This document shows, in pieces, positions 7,296 through 17,501 of a stretch of DNA of 64,000 nt. The notes below the pieces were generated by a model, which had not been told where the DNA came from, did no database searches, and was given only the letters and a program-made list of their open reading frames with translations. The first letter of the stretch is position 1; each line of letters begins with the position of its first letter. The position numbers and the translations under genes are program-made. The DNA is from Pseudomonas fluorescens (GTDB lineage Bacteria > Pseudomonadota > Gammaproteobacteria > Pseudomonadales > Pseudomonadaceae), in the NCBI RefSeq assembly GCF_003732425.1, contig NZ_MOBX01000015.1, positions 638,303 through 702,302 on the forward strand, read 5' to 3'.

Positions 7296-10200
7296 ATGGC
7301 TTTTACCGATCCGTTCATCCGCCGCCCGGTGCTCGCCACCGTGGTCAGCCTGTTGATTGTGCTGTTGGGCTTTCAGGCCTGGAGCAAGTTGCCGCTGCGC
7401 CAATACCCGCAAATGGAAAACGCCCTGATCACGGTGACCACCGCTTACCCCGGGGCCAACGCCGAAACCATTCAGGGCTACATCACCCAGCCGATGCAGC
7501 AGAGCCTGGCCAGCGCCGAGGGCATCGACTACATGACCTCGGTCAGTCGCCAGAACTTCTCGGTGATTTCGATCTACGCGCGCATCGGCTCGAATACCGA
7601 CCGCTTGTTCACCGAACTGCTGGCCAAGGCCAACGAGGTGAAAAACAAGTTGCCGCAGGACGCCGAAGACCCGGTGCTGAGCAAGGAATCCGCCGACGCC
7701 TCGGCGCTGATGTACATCAGCTTCTTCAGTAAGGACTTGAGTAACCCGCAGATCACCGATTACCTGTCGCGGGTGATCCAGCCAAAACTGGCGACCCTCC
7801 CGGGCATGGCCGAGGCAGAGATTCTCGGCAATCAGGTGTTCGCCATGCGCCTGTGGCTCGACCCGGTGAAACTCGCCGGTTTCGGCCTCAGCGCCAGCGA
7901 TGTGACCAACGCCGTGCGCCAGTACAACTTCCTCTCCGCCGCTGGCGAAGTGAAAGGCGAGTACGTGGTCACCAGCATCAACGCCAACACCGAACTGAAA
8001 TCCGCTGAAGCCTTCGCGGCGATTCCGCTCAAGGTCAGTGGCGACAGCCGTGTGCTGCTCAGCGATGTCGCACGGGTGGAAATGGGCGCGGAAAACTACG
8101 ACTCGATCAGCTCGTTCGGCGGCACGCCGTCGGTTTACATCGGCATCAAGGCCACTCCCGGCGCCAACCCGCTGGATGTGATCAAGGAAGTGCGCAAGCT
8201 GATGCCGGAGCTGGAAGCGCAACTGCCGCCGAACCTCAAGAGCGAGATTGCCTACGACGCCACGCTGTTTATTCAGGCTTCGATCGATGAAGTGGTGAAA
8301 ACCCTGTTCGAAGCAGTGCTGATCGTCATCGTCGTGGTGTTCCTGTTCCTTGGTGCGCTGCGTTCGGTGGTGATCCCGGTGGTGACCATTCCGCTGTCGA
8401 TGATCGGCGTGATGTTCTTCATGCAGATGATGGGCTACTCGATGAACCTGCTGACGCTGCTGGCGATGGTGCTGGCCATCGGTCTGGTGGTGGACGATGC
8501 GATTGTCGTGGTGGAAAACATCCACCGGCACATCGAGGAAGGCAAGACGCCGTTTGATGCGGCCCTGGAAGGCGCGCGGGAAATCGCCATGCCGGTGGTG
8601 TCGATGACCATCACCCTGGCGGCGGTGTATGCGCCGATCGGTTTCCTCACCGGGCTGACCGGGGCGTTGTTCAAGGAATTTGCGCTGACCCTCGCCGGCG
8701 CCGTGGTGATTTCCGGAATCGTCGCCCTGACCCTGTCGCCAATGATGTGTGCGTTTTTGCTGCGTCACGAGGAAAACCCCAGCGGCCTGGCGCATCGCCT
8801 CGATCGTATTTTCGACGGCCTCAAGCGCCGCTATCAGAGCATGCTGCACGGCACGCTGAACACACGGCCGGTGGTGCTGGTGTTCGCGGTGATCGTGTTG
8901 TGCCTGATCCCGGTGTTCCTCAAGTTCACCAAATCGGAGCTGGCCCCGGACGAGGATCAGGGCATCATTTTCATGATGGCCACTGCGCCGCAGCCAACCA
9001 ACCTCAATTACCTGAGCACCTACACCGACGAATTCATCAAGATCTTCAAGGAATTCCCGGAGTACTACTCGTCGTTCCAGATCAACGGCTACAACGGTGT
9101 ACAGGCGGGCATCGGTGGTTTCCTGCTCAAACCGTGGAACGAACGCAGTCGCACACAGATGCAAATCCTCCCCGAGGTGCAGGGCAAACTGGAAGGCATT
9201 CCGGGCTTACAGATTTTCGGTTTCAACCTGCCCTCCCTGCCCGGCACCGGCGAAGGCCTGCCGTTCGAGTTTGTGGTCAACACCGCCAACGACTACGAAC
9301 TGTTGCTGCAAGTCGCCGACCGGATCAAGAAGCGCGCGATGGAATCGGGCAAGTTCGCCTTTGTCGACCTTGATCTGGCGTTCGACAAACCCGAAGTCGT
9401 CGTCGATATCGACCGCGCCAAAGCGGCGCAGATGGGCGTGTCGATGCAGGACCTCGGTGGCACCCTCGCCACCCTGTTGGGCGAGGCGGAAATCAATCGT
9501 TTCACCATCGAAGGGCGCAGCTACAAAGTCATCGCCCAGGTCGAACGGCCGTACCGCGACAACCCGGACTGGCTGAACAATTACTACGTGAAAAACACCC
9601 AGGGTGAGTTGCTGCCACTGTCGACGCTGATCAAGGTCAGCGACCGCGCCCGACCGCGCCAGCTCAATCAGTTCCAGCAACTCAACGCCGCGAAGATCTC
9701 CGGTTTCCCGCTGGTGAGCATGGGTGAAGCCATCGACACCGTGCTGCAGATCGCCCGCGAAGAAGCGCCAGCCGGATTTGCCTTCGACTATGGCGGCGCC
9801 TCACGCCAGTTCGTGCAGGAAGGCAGTGCCCTGTGGGTAACCTTTGCGCTGGCGCTGGCGATTATCTTTCTGGTGCTGGCAGCGCAGTTCGAGAGCTTCC
9901 GCGATCCGCTGGTGATTCTGGTGACGGTGCCGTTGTCGATCTGTGGCGCGTTGATTCCGCTGTTCCTCGGCTGGTCGAGTATGAACATCTACACCCAGGT
10001 CGGGCTGGTGACGCTGATCGGGCTGATCAGCAAGCACGGCATCCTGATCGTCGAGTTCGCCAACCAGCTACGCAAGGACAAAGGCTTGACGGCGCGTGAA
10101 GCCGTTGAGGAAGCGGCAGCGATTCGTTTGCGACCGGTGTTGATGACCACGGCGGCGATGGTGTTTGGCATGGTGCCGTTGATTCTCGCCACCGGTGCCG

Positions 10201-10322
10201 GCGCGGTCAGCCGCTTTGATATCGGCATGGTGATTGCCACGGGGATGTCGATTGGCACGTTGTTTACGCTGTTCGTCTTGCCGTGTGTTTACACCTTGCT
10301 GGCGAAACCCGATAAGCCTTGA
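7296..10322 (+). CDS. RND multidrug efflux transporter (MexW-like)
   Basis: An inner-membrane proton-driven drug exporter of the HAE1/AcrB class, 1008 aa. ATG 7296 has AAGGAA at 7285-7290 and begins MAFTDPFIRRPVLATVVSLL, the typical TM1 start. Proton-relay residues are present: D400-D401 in TM4 (GLVVDDAIVVVEN) and K913 in TM10 (GLISKHGILIVEF). Two large periplasmic loops follow TM1 and TM7. There is no outer-membrane channel gene beside it, so it presumably borrows an OprM-type partner encoded elsewhere, as described for MexVW. No local regulator gene is visible. Confidence 0.92.
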   Translation: MAFTDPFIRRPVLATVVSLLIVLLGFQAWSKLPLRQYPQMENALITVTTAYPGANAETIQGYITQPMQQSLASAEGIDYMTSVSRQNFSVISIYARIGSNTDRLFTELLAKANEVKNKLPQDAEDPVLSKESADASALMYISFFSKDLSNPQITDYLSRVIQPKLATLPGMAEAEILGNQVFAMRLWLDPVKLAGFGLSASDVTNAVRQYNFLSAAGEVKGEYVVTSINANTELKSAEAFAAIPLKVSGDSRVLLSDVARVEMGAENYDSISSFGGTPSVYIGIKATPGANPLDVIKEVRKLMPELEAQLPPNLKSEIAYDATLFIQASIDEVVKTLFEAVLIVIVVVFLFLGALRSVVIPVVTIPLSMIGVMFFMQMMGYSMNLLTLLAMVLAIGLVVDDAIVVVENIHRHIEEGKTPFDAALEGAREIAMPVVSMTITLAAVYAPIGFLTGLTGALFKEFALTLAGAVVISGIVALTLSPMMCAFLLRHEENPSGLAHRLDRIFDGLKRRYQSMLHGTLNTRPVVLVFAVIVLCLIPVFLKFTKSELAPDEDQGIIFMMATAPQPTNLNYLSTYTDEFIKIFKEFPEYYSSFQINGYNGVQAGIGGFLLKPWNERSRTQMQILPEVQGKLEGIPGLQIFGFNLPSLPGTGEGLPFEFVVNTANDYELLLQVADRIKKRAMESGKFAFVDLDLAFDKPEVVVDIDRAKAAQMGVSMQDLGGTLATLLGEAEINRFTIEGRSYKVIAQVERPYRDNPDWLNNYYVKNTQGELLPLSTLIKVSDRARPRQLNQFQQLNAAKISGFPLVSMGEAIDTVLQIAREEAPAGFAFDYGGASRQFVQEGSALWVTFALALAIIFLVLAAQFESFRDPLVILVTVPLSICGALIPLFLGWSSMNIYTQVGLVTLIGLISKHGILIVEFANQLRKDKGLTAREAVEEAAAIRLRPVLMTTAAMVFGMVPLILATGAGAVSRFDIGMVIATGMSIGTLFTLFVLPCVYTLLAKPDKP

Positions 10323-10324
10323 AA

Positions 10325-10396
10325 GCAAAAGATCGCAGCCTTCGGCAGCTCCTACACCGATCCATGTAGGAGCTGCCGAAGGCTGCGATCTTTTGA
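10325..10396. repeat. Palindromic REP-doublet (family A)
   Basis: Inverted arms at 10325-10356 and 10365-10394 around a short ~8-nt spacer, directly after the RND gene and before its terminator. Confidence 0.9.
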
Positions 10397-10410
10397 TCTT
10401 GCTTGCATAA

Positions 10411-10440
10411 AAAAAGGCCTCGCATCTGCGAGGCCTTTTA
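10411..10440. terminator. Rho-independent terminator between convergent genes
   Basis: AGGCCTCGC / GCGAGGCCT stem with ATCT loop, A-tract on the left and T-tract on the right, so it can serve both the efflux operon (+) and the leftward genes (-). Confidence 0.85.
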
Positions 10441-10457
10441 TGTGGGCTTCATTCGGT

Positions 10458-10685
10458 TCAACTTTGCGGCCTCATCCCTTGAGAAAGACCGAACATGAAC
10501 AACAACAAATCATGATCGGGTTGGGTCGCCACGGAGGCTTTCGCCACCCGTGGGACTGCGCAGTGGGCGCCGTCTACCGACGCGCCAACCACCTGCATGC
10601 GAGGCTGCTCCCAGGCAGCCACCGCCAATGACGCAACTGCCAAGGCTCCAACCAAAAACAAACCTCGTGCAATTTCTAGTTTCAT
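10458..10685 (-). CDS. Small secreted/periplasmic protein of unknown function
   Basis: A 75-aa protein with a clear signal sequence (MKLEIARGLFLVGALAVASLAVA) and a 50-residue remainder with one Cys and an unusual hydrophobic DLLLFMFGL segment near the end. The ATG at 10683-10685 lies 2 nt after the stop of the inaA-like gene, so it looks like the last gene of the methyltransferase-inaA unit. I do not recognise a family. Support comes from the signal peptide and tight coupling; it could still be a chance reading frame. Confidence 0.6.
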   Translation of the reverse strand: MKLEIARGLFLVGALAVASLAVAAWEQPRMQVVGASVDGAHCAVPRVAKASVATQPDHDLLLFMFGLSQGMRPQS

Positions 10686-10687
10686 CG

Positions 10688-11404
10688 CTATAAACCTTTG
10701 ATAGCGCTGCCAAACGCCGTCTCATAAAAGTAGACGAGTTTCTTCCAGTCCGTGTCGCGGAACGACGAATGGCGACGCAATTGCTTCATGTCGTGGGAAG
10801 CGGCGCGATAGGCGGTCAGACGCTGGCGGCATTTCTCCAGATCGATCAAAGCGACCTCGACCTTGGCCGATTCGCCTTCGCCCGTCACACGCACAAACAC
10901 GTGCTTGATGTAGATGCAGCTGTGCTGCCAACGGCCCTTGTGCATGCGGGCCAGGTTCTCGGCGAGGTCCTTGAGCACACGCTCATACACCACATCGCCG
11001 CACTGATCGCGACCGCCGGCAGCCGCTAGCCAATGTTCCAGTTCCTGGAAACCGTCCAGGGACTTGGTGACCAGCAATGCACGCCATTTGTGCTGCGGAT
11101 CAGGCTGGGCGCCGCAGAAAACGATTTGCGGCACGCGCACGCCGAGCTTGCTCACGCCGGTCAGCGCATCAAGTTCACGCAAAACAGTAGGACGACCAAA
11201 AGGGTGCAACCAACTGCGATAGATATGACCGGTCTGGCGTTTGGCATACAGCAGTTGACCATCACGCCCCACGACCCTTTGCACGCCACTTTCCCCGCCG
11301 CGTCGAACGTTGGGTTCTTCCACCCACTCGCCGCGCTGGTTCCAGTAAAAGTCAAAGCGATCTTGCGGAGCGACGTCCGTTTCCGCTGCAAATTGCACTG
11401 CCAT
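10688..11404 (-). CDS. inaA: InaA-like lipopolysaccharide kinase-family protein
   Basis: Start ATG at 11402-11404 (MAVQFAAETDV). Its Shine-Dalgarno AGAGG overlaps the stop codon of the upstream methyltransferase gene, so upstream in-frame starts are not credible. 238 aa. The fold is a small protein-kinase-like (Kdo/WaaP family) domain: a conserved Lys in LLYAKRQTG, a helix with REL, and the catalytic-loop analogue HKGRWQHSCIYIKHVFV followed by VALIDLEKCR (the metal-binding Asp). The family phosphorylates core LPS sugars or is of unknown substrate. In Pseudomonas it sits next to colRS. A ColR-consensus site lies upstream of the unit (12147-12162), in line with a role in envelope maintenance. 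Confidence 0.82.
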   Translation of the reverse strand: MAVQFAAETDVAPQDRFDFYWNQRGEWVEEPNVRRGGESGVQRVVGRDGQLLYAKRQTGHIYRSWLHPFGRPTVLRELDALTGVSKLGVRVPQIVFCGAQPDPQHKWRALLVTKSLDGFQELEHWLAAAGGRDQCGDVVYERVLKDLAENLARMHKGRWQHSCIYIKHVFVRVTGEGESAKVEVALIDLEKCRQRLTAYRAASHDMKQLRRHSSFRDTDWKKLVYFYETAFGSAIKGL

Positions 11405-11408
11405 CCTG

Positions 11409-12077
11409 TTACCTCTTGCGTAATACGTAAACCCGCCACATGGCGTAGAGCGGAATAAAGTCCAGTTGTTCCTGAATCCGAAAACCTGCTTCCTCAAACT
11501 CCTTTTCCACCGTAGCGGCCGGTAACACAAAGCGATTCTGGTACTCGCGTTTGTCACGGTTGCGCTCGGCTCGCTGGCGTTTCCAGGCTTTGAAATTGCC
11601 ATCAACCCACAGCGAAACGATCACACTGTCCCGGGTAACGCGCTCGAATTCGCGCAGAATCGCCCGGCGATGCTCGGCTTCACCGATGTGGTGGAGCAGA
11701 CGCATGCAGAAAATGCTGTCGACGGCGTTATCAGGCAAGGCAATGTCGAATGCAGAGGTGTGCAAGGGTTGTACCCGTTTCACTACATCGGCCGGTTGCG
11801 ACTGCATTGCCGTCTTGATCATCGACTCGGAATTGTCCGCGCCGATAATCACCCGGTTGGCCTTTTCGCCCAACAAGGGCCAGAAACGCCCGGCACCGCA
11901 AGGCAGATCCAGCACCAGTCCCGGTTCACCCACCGACGCCAGCGCCTTGCGGGCCATCTGTTCGTCACGCCAGTGGGAGAGACGCCGTCCAAGGCTTTCT
12001 TTGTGCTTGCGCAGGTATTTCTGCGCGTGTTGATCGTCGTACTTCTCGGAAAAATCGAGTTTGATCGGACCGGCCAT
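11409..12077 (-). CDS. Class I SAM-dependent methyltransferase
   Basis: Start ATG at 12075-12077 (MAGPIKLDFSEKYD); the codon before it is an in-frame GTG, with AGG/GGAG just upstream. 222 aa. Motif I is VLDLPCGAGRF, motif II is around IIGADNSESM, and a later IFCMRLLHHI matches the post-I/III region. The substrate is unknown; a C-terminal half rich in Arg/Lys (AWKRQRAERNRDKREYQ) is notable. It is the first gene of a unit with inaA (4-nt gap) and the small secreted protein, and is separated from colS by 160 nt containing a ColR-like site. An envelope (LPS or lipid) target is inference from context. Confidence 0.82.
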   Translation of the reverse strand: MAGPIKLDFSEKYDDQHAQKYLRKHKESLGRRLSHWRDEQMARKALASVGEPGLVLDLPCGAGRFWPLLGEKANRVIIGADNSESMIKTAMQSQPADVVKRVQPLHTSAFDIALPDNAVDSIFCMRLLHHIGEAEHRRAILREFERVTRDSVIVSLWVDGNFKAWKRQRAERNRDKREYQNRFVLPAATVEKEFEEAGFRIQEQLDFIPLYAMWRVYVLRKR

Positions 12078-12146
12078 CACCTGAACTCCTGAATTGCTGA
12101 TGTCACCACCTTAAGGAGCGGCGTGTCAGCGTCAGGTCATCCATTT

Positions 12147-12162
12147 GTGAAAAAAATGTCCG
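12147..12162 (-). promoter_or_regulatory. Candidate ColR-binding site upstream of the methyltransferase-inaA unit
   Basis: On the minus strand the 16 nt read CGGACATTTTTTTCAC. Against the ColR consensus I recall, YYNASNNYTTTTTCAC, there is one mismatch (position 2). It lies 70 nt upstream of the methyltransferase start and is oriented toward it. Confidence 0.6.
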
Positions 12163-12238
12163 GTAAACAGACAAATTATTACAGCGTTATACAGGAATTA
12201 GACAGGAAGGAGGGAGTAGCATCGAGCCACTCCGTGCG

Positions 12239-13513
12239 TCAGATTTTGCCCAGATCTACCTCGAAGCGGCAGCCATTGGGTTCCATCGTGCTCAGGCTGA
12301 CAGTCCAGCCCTGGTTCTCGCAGATCCGCTGAACCAGCGACAATCCCAAGCCCAAGCCCTCGCCACGCTTCTCGCTGCCACGCACGAAAGGCTCGAACAT
12401 GGCTTCGCGTTTTTCTTCCGGAATGCCGACACCCGAGTCTTCCACCACAAAGCCGTTGGCCGTGAGTGTCAGGCGAATGAAGCCCTTCTCGGTGTAGTGA
12501 CAAGCGTTGCGCAACAGGTTGCCCATCACCGCAGTCAACAACGTTGCGTTGTAGCACGTGGTCGACGGATGTCCCGGCTCAAACTGCAAGGTCAGTCCTT
12601 TGCTTTCGATCAACTCACGCCACACACAGAGCAGGCTGTTCGCGACTTGGGTGAGATTCTGTTGCGGCGCCGAACCGGCGTCTTCGCGTTGGGAGCGGGC
12701 GAGCATCAGGAAGGTTTGCACCAGCTCGCGCATTTCCTCACTGGCCCGGGCAATGCGCTCGACCTGATTGCGCCCACGCTGATCGATGGCCGGGTTTTCC
12801 AGCAGCAGCTCGCAAGAGCTGGCCAAGACCATCAACGGCGTGCGCAATTCGTGACTGACATCGCTGGTGAACAATCTTTCACGCGTCAGCGCCTGACGCA
12901 GGCGCCCCAGCGTGGCATCGAACGCTACCGCCAGTTCGCCGACTTCGTCTGCCGCATAATCCGGCGCCAGCGGCGGCGCCAGGCCGAGCAGCTGATCACG
13001 ATGACGCACCTGCCGGGCCAGTCGCACCACTGGCGCCATCACCTTGCGCGCCAGCACCCAACCGAGGAATACCGCCAGGGCCAGGCTGAGCACAAAACCC
13101 ACCAGCACCACGGCAAACAGCACGCGCTCGCGCTCTTCGAAATCGCTTTGATCCTGCAGCAGCACATAACGCCGACCGTCGACGATCTCGACCATCGCGT
13201 GATACGACAGCTGCTCGCGGAACACTTCATGGAAACCCGAGTCGAGATGACGCAAGTCCTTGGGTAGTTCGAAATCACCCGGCCCGCCACTGAAATAGAA
13301 CAACTGGTCGGGTTCCGGGCGATGGCTCCAGTCCGAGACATTGTCCATCAGCAGAAGCCGTTGCAGATCGCCGCCCAGCCCCGCCGAAATCAGCTTCTCT
13401 TCCACCAGGTGCACGGTCGCGACGATGCCCATCGCGAAAGCGCCGGCCACAAGTGCGCTCATCAAGGCAAAAGCAATGATGATCCGCTGGGAAAGACTTT
13501 GCCTGAACTCCAT
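12239..13513 (-). CDS. colS: Sensor histidine kinase ColS
   Basis: 424 aa. TM1 (residues ~10-33), a ~95-residue periplasmic loop, TM2 (~132-156), HAMP, HisKA with the phospho-acceptor H221 in TSDVSHELRTPL, and HATPase (MGNLLRNACHYT, VVEDSGVGIP, GLGLGLSLV). The periplasmic domain has H35/E38 (VHLVEEK) and the ExxE pair E126/E129 (DFEERE). These are the residues reported for Zn(II)/Fe(III) sensing by P. putida ColS, which is strong support for orthology. The start ATG shares one base with the colR stop (TAATG), so the two are co-translated, colR first. Excess zinc or iron and other membrane stress are the expected signals. Confidence 0.92.
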   Translation of the reverse strand: MEFRQSLSQRIIIAFALMSALVAGAFAMGIVATVHLVEEKLISAGLGGDLQRLLLMDNVSDWSHRPEPDQLFYFSGGPGDFELPKDLRHLDSGFHEVFREQLSYHAMVEIVDGRRYVLLQDQSDFEERERVLFAVVLVGFVLSLALAVFLGWVLARKVMAPVVRLARQVRHRDQLLGLAPPLAPDYAADEVGELAVAFDATLGRLRQALTRERLFTSDVSHELRTPLMVLASSCELLLENPAIDQRGRNQVERIARASEEMRELVQTFLMLARSQREDAGSAPQQNLTQVANSLLCVWRELIESKGLTLQFEPGHPSTTCYNATLLTAVMGNLLRNACHYTEKGFIRLTLTANGFVVEDSGVGIPEEKREAMFEPFVRGSEKRGEGLGLGLSLVQRICENQGWTVSLSTMEPNGCRFEVDLGKI

Positions 13514-14184
13514 TACACGTCGGCCAGCCGGTAACCCACCCCGTGCACGGTGTGCAGCAGTGGTTTGGCAAACGGTTTATCAATGACTTGTCGCAGTTGG
13601 TGAACGTGGCTGCGCAGGCTATCGCTGTCCGGGCAATCATCGCCCCACAGCGCTTCTTCGAGAATTTCCCGGCGCAGCACGTGCGGGCTCTTCTGCATCA
13701 AAACGGCCAATAGCTTCAGGCCGACCGGGTTGAGTTTCAGCAGTTTGCCTTCGCGGGTCACTTCCAGCGTGTCGAGGTCATAACTCAGGTCTGCGACCTT
13801 CAGGGCCCGGCGGCCACCACCTTGAGCACGTCGCATCACCGCTTCGACCCGCGCAGCGAGTTCAGACAAGGCAAAGGGCTTGATCAGGTAATCGTCCGCC
13901 CCGGACTTGAAGCCCTGCAAACGGTCGTCCAGTTGATCGCGCGCAGTGAGCATGATCACCGGCGTGTCCCGACGGGCGTCTTCACGCAGGCGTTTGCACA
14001 GGGTGTAGCCATCGATGCCGGGCAACATGATGTCGAGCACGATCAGGTCGTAATGCTCGGTGGCGGCCAGATGCAGGCCCGACAGGCCGTCTTGGGCGCA
14101 ATCGACCGTATAGCCCTTGAGGCCCAGATAATCGGCCAGATTGGCCAGGATGTCGCGGTTGTCTTCGACCAATAGAATTCGCAT
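13513..14184 (-). CDS. colR: Response regulator ColR (OmpR family)
   Basis: The start is ATG 14182-14184 (MRILLVEDNRD) with GGAGG five nt upstream; the in-frame GTG at 14188-14190 is part of that Shine-Dalgarno. 223 aa. Receiver domain with acidic pocket (VEDN), phospho-acceptor D51 (IVLDIMLPG), T (MLTARD) and K (YLIKPFA); the winged-helix DNA-binding domain ends in HTVHGVGYRLAD. Cognate kinase ColS follows in the same operon. The DNA sites it would recognise, ending in TTTTTCAC, are found at both flanks of the system (12147-12162 and 14302-14317). Confidence 0.93.
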   Translation of the reverse strand: MRILLVEDNRDILANLADYLGLKGYTVDCAQDGLSGLHLAATEHYDLIVLDIMLPGIDGYTLCKRLREDARRDTPVIMLTARDQLDDRLQGFKSGADDYLIKPFALSELAARVEAVMRRAQGGGRRALKVADLSYDLDTLEVTREGKLLKLNPVGLKLLAVLMQKSPHVLRREILEEALWGDDCPDSDSLRSHVHQLRQVIDKPFAKPLLHTVHGVGYRLADV

Positions 14185-14301
14185 GGGCACCTCCTCCGTA
14201 CGGGGTAACGGCCGTCTTGGCCCGCGCAGCTTACGGCCAAGTGTGGCTCAGGGCTAGGCGTGCGTCGGGTTGTCTGGCAAGAAAAACGCTCATTGCGCCT
14301 G

Positions 14302-14317
14302 CCAACGTTTTTTTCAC
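14302..14317 (+). promoter_or_regulatory. Candidate ColR-binding site upstream of the PAP2 phosphatase gene
   Basis: CCAACGTTTTTTTCAC fits the recalled consensus YYNASNNYTTTTTCAC at every specified position. It is 88 nt before ATG 14405 and points toward that gene, in the divergent region shared with colR. Confidence 0.65.
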
Positions 14318-14404
14318 CTTCGGTTAACAAATCGGCGACGCCAGCGCGCGCAGACTCCGCGCGGTTGCGCTCTTCAGACCCCACTTACGACCAAGGAATT
14401 GCCC

Positions 14405-15148
14405 ATGGCGTCGACTTCTGCCCGCCCTGCTTCCAGACCGCTGAACCTGTGGCTGTGCCTGGGAATACCCACCATTGCGGCGATCGTTCTGGTGCTGCTC
14501 GAACTGACCGACCTGGACATGGATCTGGCCCGGCTGTTCTATGACCCGGTCGCCGGTGACTTCATCGGTCGCCACAGTTTTTTCCTCGAAGACATCCTGC
14601 ACGATCGCGCCAAACAGGTGGTGATCGCGTTTTCGGTGTTTGCGGTGCTGGGTTTTCTCGGCTCGTTTTTCATCGACAGACTGAAGCCCTTCAAACGTGA
14701 ACTGGGCTGTCTGGTGCTGTCGCTGGGCCTGGCGACCTCGTTCGTCACCCCGGTCAAAGCCGTGACGGCGGTGCAATGCCCATGGAGCCTGGAGCAGTTC
14801 GGCGGGCATGAAACCTACAGCAAACTGATGGAACATCGTCCTCAGACCGACAAGCCCGGCCGTTGCTGGCCCGGTGGTCATGCGGCGACGGGGTTCACCT
14901 TGTTTGCGCTGTTCTTTGTACTGCGTGATCGCCGTCCGCGTCTGGCCAAGCAGGCGTTTATCTTTGCCTTTGCGTTGGGCTCGGTGTTCTCGATCAGCCG
15001 GATGATGCAGGGCGCGCACTTCTTTTCGCACAACGTGTGGACGGCGATTTTCTGCTGGCTGATTTGCCTGGGGTCGTATTACTGGGTGCTGTATCGCCCG
15101 GCGGTGAAAACCGAGGCCGTGGTCAAGGCACAACCGGTCAGCGCCTGA
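14405..15148 (+). CDS. PAP2-family membrane lipid phosphatase
   Basis: Start ATG 14405 (MASTSARPASRP), preceded by AAGGAATTGCCC. 247 aa with about five to six membrane helices. The three PAP2 motifs are recognisable in the form of the envelope-lipid subfamily: KAVTAVQCPW for the first, PGRCWPGGHAATGF for the second (canonical PSGH is PGGH here), and SISRMMQGAHFFSHNVW for the third with its catalytic His. Such enzymes dephosphorylate lipid A, undecaprenyl or phosphatidyl phosphates in the inner membrane. Divergent from colR and preceded by a perfect ColR-consensus site, so probably part of the ColRS response. The exact lipid substrate cannot be told. Confidence 0.85.
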   Translation: MASTSARPASRPLNLWLCLGIPTIAAIVLVLLELTDLDMDLARLFYDPVAGDFIGRHSFFLEDILHDRAKQVVIAFSVFAVLGFLGSFFIDRLKPFKRELGCLVLSLGLATSFVTPVKAVTAVQCPWSLEQFGGHETYSKLMEHRPQTDKPGRCWPGGHAATGFTLFALFFVLRDRRPRLAKQAFIFAFALGSVFSISRMMQGAHFFSHNVWTAIFCWLICLGSYYWVLYRPAVKTEAVVKAQPVSA

Positions 15149-15162
15149 AATATAGATCCAAT

Positions 15163-15252
15163 TGTGGGAGCGAGCCTGCTCGCGAATGCGGTGTGTCATT
15201 CAACATTAATGTGGGCTGATCCGACGCCTTCGCGAGCAGGCTCGCTCCCACA
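15163..15252. repeat. Palindromic REP-doublet (family B)
   Basis: TGTGGGAGCGAGCCTGCTCG... (15163-15186) is perfectly inverted at 15229-15252 around a 42-nt spacer. Related, diverged copies are at 19806-19848, 21060-21184, 36606-36631 and 52702-52836. Confidence 0.9.
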
Positions 15253-15283
15253 GGGGATTGGTGTAACGCTAAAATACGGGCAA

Positions 15284-15318
15284 TAAAAAACCCCGCTGAC
15301 TCGCGTCAGCGGGGTTTT
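15284..15318 (-). terminator. Terminator of the groES-groEL operon
   Basis: A 10-bp stem CCCCGCTGAC / GTCAGCGGGG with a TCGC loop; on the minus strand it is followed by six T. The plus-strand side also has four T. Confidence 0.9.
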
Positions 15319-15340
15319 GCGTTACGGGGGTAAGGCTGGC

Positions 15341-16987
<1,647 letters not shown>

Positions 16988-17036
16988 GATCGATATTCCT
17001 TAAATACTTTGTAGTAGCGGGAAAATGAGCGGGGTA

Positions 17037-17330
17037 TCAGCCTTCGATAACAGCGAGGATTTCGTTCTCGCTCATTACCAGCAGGTCTTCGCCGTCGACT
17101 TTCACTGTGTTGCTGCCGGAGTAAGGACCGAACACAACCTTGTCGCCTTCCTTAACGGACAGTGCGCGCACTTCACCGTTTTCCAGAGCTTTGCCCGGGC
17201 CTACAGCGAGAATCACACCGTGGTTGGCTTTTTCAGCAGCCGAACCTGGCAGGACGATACCGCCAGCGGTTTTCTTTTCTTCTTCGCTGCGACGGATAAC
17301 GACGCGGTCATGCAGAGGACGAAGCTTCAT
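17037..17330 (-). CDS. groES: Co-chaperonin GroES (Hsp10)
   Basis: 97 aa beginning MKLRPLHDRVVIRRSEEEKK, with the mobile loop EEKKTAGGIVLPGSAAEK that docks on GroEL, and GDKVVFGPYSGSNTVKVDGE. First gene of groESL, with AGGAGA just upstream of its start. Confidence 0.99.
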   Translation of the reverse strand: MKLRPLHDRVVIRRSEEEKKTAGGIVLPGSAAEKANHGVILAVGPGKALENGEVRALSVKEGDKVVFGPYSGSNTVKVDGEDLLVMSENEILAVIEG

Positions 17331-17472
17331 TGTCGATCTCTCCTAATTGTGGTTTTCATCGGCCGGTGTAGTCCCGGCGGGTTTAACAAATCCGGCCTGC
17401 GCCGGTTGCGTCTCGTCAAGCGAGCCGCGGAAGTCTGTCCGGTTCAAATACCGGAAACCTTTCGGTGACCGA

Positions 17473-17501
17473 TACATAAGGGCGCATAAGCTTATTACAA
17501 G
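17473..17501 (-). promoter_or_regulatory. Sigma-32-like heat-shock promoter of groESL
   Basis: On the minus strand CTTGTAA (17495-17501) and CCCTTATGTA (17473-17482) are separated by 12 nt. This is close to the sigma-32 pattern CTTGAAA-N11-14-CCCCATNT. The -10 element is about 140 nt upstream of groES, leaving a long leader. Confidence 0.55.
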
